64,000 nt of DNA from Acidimicrobiales bacterium (GTDB lineage Bacteria > Actinomycetota > Acidimicrobiia > Acidimicrobiales > Aldehydirespiratoraceae). The notes beneath the pieces were generated by a model. It worked only from the letters and a program-made list of their open reading frames with translations, was not told where the DNA came from and did no database searches. Position numbers and translations under genes: made by a program. Shown in pieces: positions 42,185 through 50,901 of the stretch (position 1 is its first letter; each line of letters starts with the position of its first letter). The DNA lies in assembly GCA_033344915.1 (NCBI GenBank), contig JAWPML010000001.1, forward strand, positions 984,369-1,048,368. Direction: 5' to 3'.

Positions 42185-43420
42185 ATGCAATCGTCGCGGT
42201 CGCGGATCGCCCTCGTCGCCCTCGGTCTGCTCGTGACGATGAACGGTCCTGGGTTCTTCGTCCAGTTCCGCGTGCTCGACCAGCCGTGGGACTGGGACGG
42301 CCCGGTCGTGCGCGACCTGTTCGTCGCCCTCTCGGTGGCGTCCGTCGTCACGGTGGTGCTGGCGCGGGCGGCGGGCACGCTCGGGCCGCTGCGCCGTGGT
42401 GGCGTCGTCGCGGTCGCGGGGTTCTCGGTGTGGGTCGCGGCGACGAGTCTGTGGAGCGTCGCGCCGGAGATCACCCGGGGCCGGTCACTGATCTACGTCG
42501 GACTCGCGTGCTTCGCGGTGGTCATCGCGCGAATGAACGCGGTCGACCGCACCCGGGCGCTCGCGGCGGCCGTCGCCGTGGCGCTCGTGGCGAGCCTCGC
42601 CGCGGTGCTGCTGAGCGATTCGATCAGCCTGGACCGCAACGACGACTGGCGGGGCATCTTCACCAACCGGAACTCGCTGGCCCCCGTGGCCGGGGTCGGC
42701 ATCCTGCTCGGCGTGGGCCTCGCCGCCGAGCGGCGTGGTCGCGCCCGGCTCGCGCCGCTCGCGCTTGCCGGGCTCGGTGGCATCCTCATGCTCGGGAGTG
42801 GGAGCCGCACCGCCTGGCTCGCTGTCTTCGCCGCGGCCGGCGCCGCCGTGGTGGTCGTGGCGACCCGCGTCGGCCGCGAGCGCATCGGCGCCCGGGCGAT
42901 CGCGCTCGGCACGGCAACGGCGGCCGCCGGATTCGCGGCGGTCGCCGTCGTCGTCGGCCTCATGTGGAACGAGGCGACGTTCGCCCAGCGGCGGACGATC
43001 TGGCGGCTCGTCTGGGACCAGATCGGCGAACGGCCGATCCACGGCCACGGCTGGTTCACCATGTGGACCCAACCCGAGTTCACGTCCACCCACGAGCTCC
43101 TCGGACGGGGGAGCGCCCACGACAGCGTCATGGATGCGTGGCTGGGTGCCGGCGTCATCGGCGCCGCCCTGTTCGTCGCGGTCGTGGTGCTCGCCGTGGG
43201 GAACACGGCGCGGGATGCCTGGCGGACCCCGAACGCGGCGACGGCGACATGGCTCGCCCTGATCGTGTTCCTCGTGATCGAGAACATCACGGAGAGCTTC
43301 GTGCTCTGGTACTCCTACAACTGGGTGCTGCTCATGGCCGCGGCGCTCTGCGTCGGGCCGCGACCGCGCCGCGGAGGCGACCGAGAAACGCACCGAGCCA
43401 GCGAACCGGCGACCGTGTGA
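42185..43420 (+). CDS. O-antigen ligase/polymerase-like membrane protein
   Basis: 411 residues with about 11 transmembrane helices and a large external loop. The segment GIFTNRNSLAPVAGVGILLGVGLA and the later GHGWFTMW with WLGAGVIG are typical of the Wzy/WaaL family (O-antigen ligase). It would join or polymerise glycan units outside the membrane. ATG 42185 has TACGAT 6 bases upstream; the frame is open further back but the start is set by this promoter. Its last 89 bases overlap the convergent glycosyltransferase gene. Confidence 0.85.
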   Translation: MQSSRSRIALVALGLLVTMNGPGFFVQFRVLDQPWDWDGPVVRDLFVALSVASVVTVVLARAAGTLGPLRRGGVVAVAGFSVWVAATSLWSVAPEITRGRSLIYVGLACFAVVIARMNAVDRTRALAAAVAVALVASLAAVLLSDSISLDRNDDWRGIFTNRNSLAPVAGVGILLGVGLAAERRGRARLAPLALAGLGGILMLGSGSRTAWLAVFAAAGAAVVVVATRVGRERIGARAIALGTATAAAGFAAVAVVVGLMWNEATFAQRRTIWRLVWDQIGERPIHGHGWFTMWTQPEFTSTHELLGRGSAHDSVMDAWLGAGVIGAALFVAVVVLAVGNTARDAWRTPNAATATWLALIVFLVIENITESFVLWYSYNWVLLMAAALCVGPRPRRGGDRETHRASEPATV

Positions 43421-44318
43421 TCCGCGCGAGTTCGGCGCGGGTCTCCTCGAGCTCGCGTTCGTGGCGGCTGGCGCCACCGAGCTCGAAATGGGTGCGGGCC
43501 AGCCGGGCCGCGTCGCCCGCCGGGAGCAGCACGGGTGCGTCGGCGAGTCCGGCGATCACGCGGGCGTGGGTGCTCTCCCAGACGCCGACCGACTCGGCCG
43601 CGTCGGCGTTGGCCCCGTCGAGGCGCCGGTACAACGTCGTCACCGTCGGGATGGAGGTGACCCCGAGCAGCATCGCGGCGCGCATCAGGAGATCCCAGTC
43701 CTCGTAGACCGGCAGCGTCTCGTCGAACCAGAGGTCGTGGTCGAGCAGTGCCTGCCGGGGATACGCCACGGCGCAGATCGGGGTGAGGTTCACGCTCATG
43801 TGGGCGAGGAGATCGAACGTGTCGGGGAACGGATGCTCGACGTCACCCGTGGCCCGAACCGGCTCGTCGCCGCCGTCGGTGGTCCACGCCTGCGAGGCGG
43901 TGACCGAACGCACGATGGTGCCGGGCGCGCCGGCGGCTGCGTCCACGACCGCCGCGATCCAGCCCGGCTCGGCGAGATCGTCGTCGTCGAGGAAGGTGAC
44001 ATAGTCGCCCGCGGCCGCCCGCAGGCCCGCGTTGAGTGGCGCGGCCCGGCCTGGGTCGGTGGTCGAGACGACGGACATCTTCGGACGATCCCCGAGGTGT
44101 TCGCGCACGGATGCGGCGGCGTCCTCGCCGCCGTGGACGACGACGACGGCATCGACCGCCTCGTGGGTCTGCGCGGCGATCGAGTCGAGCGCCTCGGCGA
44201 GGGAGCCGGGGCGACGGCCCTGGGTCCGGACGATGACGCTGACACTCTGTGGGCGGGTGGGCGCGGGCAGGGGAGCGATCGCGTAGGCCTCGAGAAGTCG
44301 GTCGATCGGACGGGTCAC
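43332..44318 (-). CDS. Family 2 glycosyltransferase
   Basis: 328 residues. GT-A domain with SVIVRTQGRRPGSLAEALDSI near residue 25 and the DxD-type YVTFLDDDDLAEPGW near 110; VYEDWDLLMRAAML marks the acceptor side. The C-terminal part is helical and basic. The GTG start overlaps the stop of the coiled-coil gene. The C-terminus overlaps the convergent ligase-like gene by 89 bases. Confidence 0.88.
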   Translation of the reverse strand: MTRPIDRLLEAYAIAPLPAPTRPQSVSVIVRTQGRRPGSLAEALDSIAAQTHEAVDAVVVVHGGEDAAASVREHLGDRPKMSVVSTTDPGRAAPLNAGLRAAAGDYVTFLDDDDLAEPGWIAAVVDAAAGAPGTIVRSVTASQAWTTDGGDEPVRATGDVEHPFPDTFDLLAHMSVNLTPICAVAYPRQALLDHDLWFDETLPVYEDWDLLMRAAMLLGVTSIPTVTTLYRRLDGANADAAESVGVWESTHARVIAGLADAPVLLPAGDAARLARTHFELGGASRHERELEETRAELARITRSPVRWLGAFLGRLRGAVAARRRAPRP

Positions 44319-44581
44319 GGGCGGGCCAACCGGCGTCGGACCGCGTGGACGACACGGGCCACCGGCGTGCGGGCCAGATCCTCGTGGAGTCGCCGGTTCG
44401 CCGCGTCGAGTTCCTCCTCGCGGGTCTCGAGTTCGGCGATCCGGTCGCGCAGGACCTCGGTGCGGCCGTTCGCCGCGAGGAGGCTCTCGCGGAGGCGCAG
44501 GATCTCCGCCCGCAGCTCGTCGGGATCGGCGCTCTCGACCGGGTCGGGGTCGGCGGCGACGGGAAGATCGTCGTAGGGCAC
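44315..44581 (-). CDS. Small coiled-coil protein in a glycosyltransferase operon
   Basis: 88 residues. An acidic start (VAADPDPVESADPDE), then a heptad-rich helix from about 21 to 70 (LRAEILRLRESLLAA, RDRIAELETREEELDAA) and a basic tail ARVVHAVRRRLARP. Similar coiled-coil plus basic-tail segments occur attached to glycosyltransferases, so it may scaffold or recruit the two flanking enzymes to the membrane. GTG start at 44581, 14 bases after the preceding gene; its stop overlaps the next start. Confidence 0.65.
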   Translation of the reverse strand: MPYDDLPVAADPDPVESADPDELRAEILRLRESLLAANGRTEVLRDRIAELETREEELDAANRRLHEDLARTPVARVVHAVRRRLARP

Positions 44582-44595
44582 GGGCCGACGATAGG

Positions 44596-45945
44596 TCAGT
44601 CGGGCGGCGAGGGGACGCGGGCGCGATGCACGCGGGACCGCAGCACGGGCTCCCGCAGCCGGAGGGCCGACGCGGGCGGCTCCTCGCCAGGATCGAGATG
44701 GTCGGCGTTGTGGTGCAGCGCGTGCGGGTCGTCGGGCCGCCGGAATCCGGGGTGGTACCACGGGTCCTCGATCTCGCCCCAGCGGTCGATCCACCGATCC
44801 CACTCCTCGGCGGCGATCACGGGTTCGCGGCTCAGGGTCTCGTGGTGCACGAAGCGTGCCGCCGGCTCGATCACGACCCGACCGACGCTGCGCTGGAGCC
44901 GGACGCAGAGGTCGACGTCGTTGAACGACAGCGGAAACCCGGTGGACAGGCCGCCGACCGCCAGGAGGTCCCGGCGCCGGGCGAGCAGGCACGCGCCGGT
45001 CACCGCGACGACTTCGCGGGCCAACAGACCCCCGTGCGGCGCCGTGTCCGCGACCTCCCACCCCACGAAGGGGTGGAGGGGACGGGCGTCGTCGATCACG
45101 ATCCCGTCGTGCTGGACGGTGCCGTCCGGATAGGTGAGGAGGGCGCCGACCGCGGCCACGCCCGGATCCGCCAGCTGGGCGGCCATGCGCGGGATCGATC
45201 CGGCCGCCGCCTGCTCTGTGTCGTCGTTGAGCAAGAGCACCAGATCCGCCGACGCCCGCAGCAGCCCGATGTTGATCGCGGCCGAGAAGTTGAACGCGCC
45301 GGGCCCGCGCTCGAGGACGGTGACGTCGGGGCGGTCCAACACCGAGCGGTTCGCGGCGAACTCCTCGCCCACGACGAGGAGGAACCGGATGCCGTCGGTC
45401 GGCGGAAGGCTCTCCAGCATCGCCGTGACCGCGATCGTGCCGCCCGGAAGCGATTGCCCGGCGCTCGGCACGATGACGTCGACCCGGGGCCGAAGCCCCT
45501 CCGCGGCGGGGACGCCGATCCGTTCGCAGTGGGCGGCGACGGCGGCCGGGTCAGGGGCCGTGAGCGGGCCCGGGTGATGGGTGAGCACCGCCGGCAGGTG
45601 GGCGACGCGGGCGCCGTCCTCGGCCAGCGTGAACACGAGCGCCGGATCGATGCCGCCCCGGTTGCGGGCCCGCAGCCAGCCGGCCCGCACGGCGATCGGC
45701 GAGGCCGCGACCGGGTCGGATCGCAGTCGGGTCGGGCTCCAGGCCGGCCGCCGATGACGCTCGCCGGCGAGGACGACGTCGCCGAAGAACGCGTCGGCGG
45801 GGTGGCCGCTCGCGGCTTCCACGAGCGCCGCCGCGCCGGCCCCGTCGAGCGACGCGGCCGGGTCGAGCGCAATGACGAGATCGTCGTCGCGAATCGACGT
45901 CGGTAGGCCCGGCGAGCCGAGCGGTATCGTCCTGAGCGCAACCAT
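44596..45945 (-). CDS. Family 2 glycosyltransferase with degenerate N-terminal domain
   Basis: 449 residues. The C-terminal GT-A domain (about 160-400) has RVDVIVPSAGQ, LVLLLNDDTEQ (metal-binding DxD region) and SFNDVDLCVRLQRSVG, as in rhamnosyl and O-antigen transferases. The N-terminal 150 residues look like a shortened second GT-A domain without the nucleotide motif. The ATG at 45945 is 11 bases after TAGCTT, in a shared divergent promoter; the open frame further upstream is an artefact. Confidence 0.85.
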   Translation of the reverse strand: MVALRTIPLGSPGLPTSIRDDDLVIALDPAASLDGAGAAALVEAASGHPADAFFGDVVLAGERHRRPAWSPTRLRSDPVAASPIAVRAGWLRARNRGGIDPALVFTLAEDGARVAHLPAVLTHHPGPLTAPDPAAVAAHCERIGVPAAEGLRPRVDVIVPSAGQSLPGGTIAVTAMLESLPPTDGIRFLLVVGEEFAANRSVLDRPDVTVLERGPGAFNFSAAINIGLLRASADLVLLLNDDTEQAAAGSIPRMAAQLADPGVAAVGALLTYPDGTVQHDGIVIDDARPLHPFVGWEVADTAPHGGLLAREVVAVTGACLLARRRDLLAVGGLSTGFPLSFNDVDLCVRLQRSVGRVVIEPAARFVHHETLSREPVIAAEEWDRWIDRWGEIEDPWYHPGFRRPDDPHALHHNADHLDPGEEPPASALRLREPVLRSRVHRARVPSPPD

Positions 45946-45957
45946 CGGTGCCAGCGA

Positions 45958-45966
45958 AGCTAGCGT
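45958..45966. promoter_or_regulatory. Interlocked divergent -10 boxes at GCTAGC
   Basis: TAGCTT (minus strand, for the glycosyltransferase) and TAGCGT (plus strand, for the YfhO-like gene) overlap around the palindrome GCTAGC at 45959-45964. Expression of the two divergent operons should be mutually exclusive on one template. Confidence 0.55.
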
Positions 45967-45975
45967 CCGCAGGCG

Positions 45976-48684
45976 ATGGGTCCCGTCCACGCCTCCCGGC
46001 GCCTCCTGTCGGCCGTCGCCCTGGCCGTCGTGGTCTTTGCGTTCTGGCCCGCGTTGATCGGTGGGGGATCGTTGGTGTCCCACGACGTCGTCGCCACGGC
46101 TGCGCCGTTCGACAGCTACCAGCCCGACGACTTCTCGCTCGAGAACGGACCAGGCGACCCGATCAACATCCACGCCCACTGGGCGGCGGTCGGCGAGGAC
46201 CTCCGCCGCGGCGATCTCGGCTGGTGGAACCCCGATCTGGCGGCGGGGCAGCCGACGTTCAAGGGCGGCGTCCCGATCTTCAACCTGCCGTACCTCGTGG
46301 CGCCCGACTGGTACTCGCCGGGGCTCGTTGCTGCGATCCGCACGCTGGCGGCCGTCGGCCTCGCGGTCGGCTTTCTCACCGCCGTCGGATCACACCGGGT
46401 GTCCGCGCTCGCCGGGGGCGTCGCGTTCGGCCTCTCCGGTTTCATGGTCGGCTGGATGAACTGGCCGCACAGCTCGGTGGCGGCGCTCGCCCCCGGTCTG
46501 TTGTGGGCGATCGAGCGGGCCCTCCGTGATCCGCGACCCTGGCGCGTCGCACCGCTCGCCGGTGTCGTGACCCTCATGGTGTGGGCGAACTTCCCGTCCG
46601 TGCTGATCTACGTGCTTCTCGGCAGCGGCGTCTACACGCTGGTGCGGGCGGTGTCGGAATGGCGGTCGGCCGCCGAACGGGGCCGCTGGGTCCGCAGCCG
46701 CGCCCTGGTGTTCGTCGGGGCGGCCGTGGTGGCCGCGTGCCTCGCCGGTCCCCACGTCATCGGGTTCAGCGAGTACGTGGACTGGGCCGACACGTCGCAC
46801 CGGATCGGCAATCCCGACGACTCCTCGGCCGGGATGGCGTATCTGCTGACGGCCGTCGCGCCCGCGGTGTGGGGGAGTGATGCCGTCGGCGCGAGCTGGT
46901 TCGGCGAAGGGAACTGGGTGGAGTTCAACACCCACGTCGGCTCGTCGGTCGTGGTGCTCGCCCTGCTCGGACTCGTCGCCGGCCTCGTCGGCGGCGACCG
47001 GCGTCGCCGGTCGGTGGCCGCCGGGCTCGTCGCAATGGTGGCGATCGGTGTGCTCGTGGCCTACCTCGGCGGACCGCTCGCGGTGGCGCTCGGTGACCTG
47101 ACGGGATCACGGGGTGGACTCATGACCCGCGCCAAGGTGCTGATCGGCGTCGGCATGGCGCTCGGGGCCGCGTTCGGCGTGGACTGGCTCCTCGGCCCGC
47201 AGCAGGACCGGCGTCGGGTGACCCGCGTGGCGGCCGTCGTCGCCGGACTGGCCCTGCTCGCCCTCGCGCCGTCGGCGAAGAACTGGCTCGACGCGGCGCG
47301 GGCGAACGGCGCGCTGCGACAGACCGTGGCCGTCTCGTCCACGTCGATCCTCGCCGCCGCCGCCACGATCGGCGTGGTGGCGGCCCGGCTCCGGGGTCGC
47401 CTCGGCGCGACGGCTGCCGGCTGGGGGCTGGTGGCCATCGTCGGGGCCGAGCTCCTCACGTTCGCGATGCCCGTACCCACGACCGTCAGCCGCAGTGAAC
47501 GGCTGGAGGCGACGCCGGCCCACACGGTCGTGCAGGCGACGCTGGAGCCGGGGGAACGGCTGGCGGGCGAGGGCCGCACGTTCTTCCCGGCGACCACGCA
47601 GCACTACGACATCGCGGACGCCCGCGGCCAGCTTCTCAAGTCACCCGGCTACCAGGAGCTCCTCCGCGCCATCGATCCGGACATGCTTCGGCGCGACGGC
47701 GGCGGCACGCCCACGAATCCGAACATCGCCGACGGCACCGACGTGACGTCGCCGGTGTGGGACGTGATGGCGGTCGGGGTCTGGGCCCAGTTCCCCGACT
47801 CGCGTCCGCCGGGAACGGCCACGGCTCCGGCCGGGGTCACCGACGGTGCCGACCCGGCCGTGCAAGCGCTCGCCGGCGCGACCGTCGTACCCGAGGGCGG
47901 CCTGCGGGCGGTGCTGGTGGAGGTCGGTCCCGCCGTCGGCGGCTTCGTCGACGTCCGCGTCACGACCGATGACGGCTCGACGACGGAGCGGCGCTGGGTC
48001 GAGCCGGTGGAGGCGGGCGCGATGAGCTTCGCCGTGCTCGGCGAGCATCTCCGGGTGGGGTCCGCGGTGGACGTCGAGGTCACGGCACCGGCCCCGACCC
48101 TGTTGGTCGGCGTGGACGCTGCAGGTGCACTGGCCGTGGGCACGATCGCGGGCGACGACGATCTGGAGCTCCTGCGGGTCGGCGACGTGATCCTGCTCGA
48201 ACGGCCCGTGGAGCCGGTCCGCGTCGACACGGCCGTCGTGGTCGAACCCGACCCGCAGGCCGCAGCGGCGCTGATCGCCGACGGCCTCCCGCCCGGCACG
48301 GCCGTCGTGGATCGTGACGTGGGGCTCCCATCCGAGCCGACTGGCGCCACGCCCGCCGTGCTGCGTGACGTCGAGTACGGCCGCGGCACGGTCACGGCGA
48401 CGGTCGACGCGCCGACCGATGTGCTCCTGGTCGTGTCCGAGTCGCACTATCCGGGCTGGGACGTGACGATCGACGGTGCCGCCGCGGAGGTCGTCCTGGC
48501 CGATGCGGCCTTCCTCGGCGTGGTCGTGCCCTCGGGCACGCACGACGTCGCGTTCTCGTTCACGCCCGAACACCTCGGACGCAGCATCGTCCTCCTGGCG
48601 GTCGGCGGGCTCGGGCTGGCCCTCGTTCTCGGCCACGGCTGGCGGGCCGGTGACCTCCGCTCGCCGTTGCGCCCGCGCGGGTAG
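45976..48684 (+). CDS. YfhO-like large membrane protein
   Basis: 902 residues: about 12 transmembrane helices in residues 10-490, then a large extracytoplasmic region (about 490-870) and a last helix. The early loop FDSYQPDDF and WWNPDLAAGQP, plus the C-terminal SESHYPGWDVTIDG followed by VPSGTHDVAFSFTP, are characteristic of the YfhO family. YfhO acts in glycosylation of lipoteichoic acid in Bacillus; GT-C activity here is inferred. First gene of a five-gene operon. TAGCGT lies 9 bases upstream. Confidence 0.85.
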   Translation: MGPVHASRRLLSAVALAVVVFAFWPALIGGGSLVSHDVVATAAPFDSYQPDDFSLENGPGDPINIHAHWAAVGEDLRRGDLGWWNPDLAAGQPTFKGGVPIFNLPYLVAPDWYSPGLVAAIRTLAAVGLAVGFLTAVGSHRVSALAGGVAFGLSGFMVGWMNWPHSSVAALAPGLLWAIERALRDPRPWRVAPLAGVVTLMVWANFPSVLIYVLLGSGVYTLVRAVSEWRSAAERGRWVRSRALVFVGAAVVAACLAGPHVIGFSEYVDWADTSHRIGNPDDSSAGMAYLLTAVAPAVWGSDAVGASWFGEGNWVEFNTHVGSSVVVLALLGLVAGLVGGDRRRRSVAAGLVAMVAIGVLVAYLGGPLAVALGDLTGSRGGLMTRAKVLIGVGMALGAAFGVDWLLGPQQDRRRVTRVAAVVAGLALLALAPSAKNWLDAARANGALRQTVAVSSTSILAAAATIGVVAARLRGRLGATAAGWGLVAIVGAELLTFAMPVPTTVSRSERLEATPAHTVVQATLEPGERLAGEGRTFFPATTQHYDIADARGQLLKSPGYQELLRAIDPDMLRRDGGGTPTNPNIADGTDVTSPVWDVMAVGVWAQFPDSRPPGTATAPAGVTDGADPAVQALAGATVVPEGGLRAVLVEVGPAVGGFVDVRVTTDDGSTTERRWVEPVEAGAMSFAVLGEHLRVGSAVDVEVTAPAPTLLVGVDAAGALAVGTIAGDDDLELLRVGDVILLERPVEPVRVDTAVVVEPDPQAAAALIADGLPPGTAVVDRDVGLPSEPTGATPAVLRDVEYGRGTVTATVDAPTDVLLVVSESHYPGWDVTIDGAAAEVVLADAAFLGVVVPSGTHDVAFSFTPEHLGRSIVLLAVGGLGLALVLGHGWRAGDLRSPLRPRG

Positions 48685-48694
48685 CGTCGCCGTC

Positions 48695-49639
48695 GTGCCC
48701 CAGCCATCCGAACCCCCGATCGCCGACGACCAGTTCGCGGCCCGGATCCAAGCCGAGATCGCGGCTGCAGCCGAGGAGCGGCGACGGGAGAGCCCGGAGC
48801 TCGCCCGGCTGGAGCGCGAGATCGAACGCCAGTGGGCCGACATCGCCCCGCCGGGCGCCGGCGGCGGGGAGGAACTGCTCCTCGACCGCGTCGAGCGCCT
48901 CGCGATGGTGGACGTCGACGCGCCGGTCGGATCCAAACCCGGCATCCGTCAGGTGAAGGGAGCGATCCGCAAGGGGACCTACTGGTACCTGCGTTACGTG
49001 ACCGATCAGCTCAACGCGTTCCACAACGTCCAGGCGCGCCTGCTGCGGCGCATGGACGAGCGCCTGGCGCGGCTCGAGGACTCGGCCGGTCTGTCGCGCT
49101 CGGTGGACGCGCTCGTGGGTGATGCGCCCGTTGCCGGTGCCGGGTGCGGGGCGGCGCTGCTCGAGGCAGCGGGCGGCGACGGCCGCGTCCTGGTCGCGGC
49201 GGCCGGGGCCGGTGACAGCCTGGCGCCGTTCGTCGGTCATCGTGTCGCCTACGGTGTCGAGGCCGATGCCCAGGCGGCCCTCAGCGGCATCGACGCCGGC
49301 CTCGACCTGCGGGTCGGCGACCCCCTCGATCATCTGCACTCGCTCGAGACCGACACCCTCGGCGCCGTGCTGGCCGGCGGGTCGCTCCAGCGGTGCGCGC
49401 CGGCCGCCGCGTTGGCTCTCGTGCAGGCGATGGTCCGGGTGTGCGCGCCGGGAGGCGTGGCGGCGGTCGCCGTCGAGGACCGATCCGGGTGGACCACGGC
49501 CGAACGGGAGCTCCTGGCCGGACGCGGACTGGCCCCCGACACCTGGGCCACCCTGCTGGCGCCGCTCGCGGTCGGTGTCGAGTCCGTGGCGGTCGATGAC
49601 CCGGGAATCGAGCGGTTGGTCATCGCCCGGTTGCCGTGA
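48695..49639 (+). CDS. Coiled-coil plus methyltransferase-like protein
   Basis: 314 residues. The N-terminal third is helical and acidic (RIQAEIAAAAEERRRESPELARLEREIERQW), followed by a basic segment and a Rossmann-like domain (about 155-314). Its order of strands resembles SAM methyltransferases (VLVAAAGAGDSLAPFVG, YGVEADAQAAL), but motif I is weak (GAGDS) and the catalytic signature is missing, so it may be a degenerate enzyme with a structural role. GTG start; TAGCGT lies 7 bases upstream even though the YfhO gene ends only 10 bases before. The stop overlaps the next gene. Confidence 0.7.
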   Translation: MPQPSEPPIADDQFAARIQAEIAAAAEERRRESPELARLEREIERQWADIAPPGAGGGEELLLDRVERLAMVDVDAPVGSKPGIRQVKGAIRKGTYWYLRYVTDQLNAFHNVQARLLRRMDERLARLEDSAGLSRSVDALVGDAPVAGAGCGAALLEAAGGDGRVLVAAAGAGDSLAPFVGHRVAYGVEADAQAALSGIDAGLDLRVGDPLDHLHSLETDTLGAVLAGGSLQRCAPAAALALVQAMVRVCAPGGVAAVAVEDRSGWTTAERELLAGRGLAPDTWATLLAPLAVGVESVAVDDPGIERLVIARLP

Positions 49640-50901
49640 GCCGTCGACCGGTCGTCCATCAGTTCACCGCCGTCCTCGCCGACCGTGATGCGCTGGGCCA
49701 GCACACACTCGCGGTGGACGACCTGCTGCGCGACATGGGCGCCGACACGATGATCTACGCCGCCCACGTCCACCCGGAGGTGAAGGATCGCGGACGTGAT
49801 TTCCGCCGCCACGAGGACGACCCGGCACCGGACCTCATCGTGTACCAGACATCGATCGGCTCGCCGGTCGCCGAGTACGTGCTGGGCCGCCGTGAACCGC
49901 TGGTGCTGAACTACCACAACATGACGCCGGCGTCGTTCTTCGACCCGTGGGAGCCCCACGTGGCCGCCGAGCTGGACGACGGCCGACGCCAGCTCGTGCG
50001 CCTCTGCCGCCGCGCCCGCGCCGCGATCGCGGTGAGCGAGTACAACGCGAACGAGCTCCGTGACCTGGGCCTGGATTCAGTGGCGGTGGCCCCGGTGCTG
50101 TTCTCTGCTCTTTCGGCGCACGGCGGCGCCGATCCGCACACCGTTGTTTCGGCGCGCGGCGGCGCCGATCCGCACACCGTTGTTTCGGGGCGCGGCGGCG
50201 CCGATCCGCACACCGTTGTTTCGGGGCGCGGCGGCGCCGATCCGCACACCGTGTCGGGGTCTGGTTCGGAGGTCGGTGACGGGTCGGGGTCTGGTTCGGA
50301 GGTCGGTGACGTGCCGGGGTCTGCGCATGCAGCAACAGCAACGCATGCAGCAACGATGCTGTTTGTGGGGCGGTTGGCGCCGAACAAGTGTCAGCAGGAT
50401 CTGGTTGGGGTGTTGGCGGGGGTTGTGGCGTTGGGGGTTGATGCGCGTTTGGTGTTGGTGGGTGGGGTGTCGTCGTCGGGGTTTGTGGAGTCGGTGGTGG
50501 GGTTGGCGGATCGGTTGGGGGTTGGGGATCGGTTGGTGGTGGCGGGTTCGGTGTCGGAGGCGGAGTTGGTGGGTTGGTATTCGGTGGCGGATGTGTTCGT
50601 GTCGGTGTCGGAGCATGAGGGGTTTTGTGTTCCGGTGGTGGAGGCGATGGGGTTCGGGGTGCCGGTGGTGGCGTTCGGGGCGGCGGCGGTGCCGGAGACG
50701 GTTGGTGGTGCGGGTGTGGTGTTGGGGGAGAAGTCGGTGGGGGTTGTGGCGGAGGCGGTGGTGCGGGTGTTGTCCGATGGGGTGGTGCGTGAGGGGTTGG
50801 TCGAGCGGGGTCGGGTGCGGGCGGCGGCGTTGGGTCCGCCGGTTTCGACGGAGCGGATGCGTGCGGTGTTGCAACCCCTCCTCGACGAGGCCACGTCGTG
50901 A
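49636..50901 (+). CDS. Family 4 glycosyltransferase with minisatellite linker (mosaic copy 1)
   Basis: 421 residues, GT-B fold. The N-terminal acceptor domain (1-156) has LNYHNMTPASFFDPWEP and IAVSEYNANEL. Residues about 157-239 are a repetitive linker made of four copies of GGADPHTVVS(A/G)R and two SGSGSEVGDG units. The C-terminal donor domain (240-421) has LFVGRLAPNKCQQDL, the GT4 motif SEHEGFCVPVVEAMGFGVPVV and TERMRAVL. From about 50,265 the DNA uses TTG, GTG, GTT and GGG codons almost without C, unlike the C-rich first half. The 628 bases from 50265 recur almost unchanged in the next gene. GTG start overlaps the previous stop. Confidence 0.85.
   Translation: MSRRPVVHQFTAVLADRDALGQHTLAVDDLLRDMGADTMIYAAHVHPEVKDRGRDFRRHEDDPAPDLIVYQTSIGSPVAEYVLGRREPLVLNYHNMTPASFFDPWEPHVAAELDDGRRQLVRLCRRARAAIAVSEYNANELRDLGLDSVAVAPVLFSALSAHGGADPHTVVSARGGADPHTVVSGRGGADPHTVVSGRGGADPHTVSGSGSEVGDGSGSGSEVGDVPGSAHAATATHAATMLFVGRLAPNKCQQDLVGVLAGVVALGVDARLVLVGGVSSSGFVESVVGLADRLGVGDRLVVAGSVSEAELVGWYSVADVFVSVSEHEGFCVPVVEAMGFGVPVVAFGAAAVPETVGGAGVVLGEKSVGVVAEAVVRVLSDGVVREGLVERGRVRAAALGPPVSTERMRAVLQPLLDEATS
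50122..50250 (+). repeat. 36-bp in-frame tandem repeat (minisatellite)
   Basis: Four copies of a 21-base core (GGCGGCGCCGATCCGCACAC plus C) start at 50122, 50158, 50194 and 50230. The 15-base spacers between them differ at few positions. The unit is 12 codons, so copy-number change would lengthen the linker without shifting frame. Confidence 0.9.
50251..50310 (+). repeat. 30-bp in-frame tandem repeat
   Basis: Two adjacent 30-base units (TCGGGGTCTGGTTCGGAGGT and GGTGAC core) encode SGSGSEVGD twice. A further partial unit plus a duplicated GCATGCAGCAAC follows before the donor domain. The second unit also occurs at 51381-51410 in the downstream gene, with a partial unit before it. Confidence 0.85.
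50265..50892 (+). repeat. Large direct repeat, copy 1 (donor-domain cassette)
   Basis: This stretch matches 51365-51992 at a constant offset of 1100 bases with about four or five substitutions. The four I located inside the donor domain (near 50352, 50359, 50802 and 50844) are all synonymous. Strong excess of G and T over C and A on the plus strand. Confidence 0.92.

Noticed and set aside
50122..50310. CRISPR-like array
   Set aside because: The units are directly adjacent with no unique spacers, are multiples of three and are translated in frame within a glycosyltransferase.
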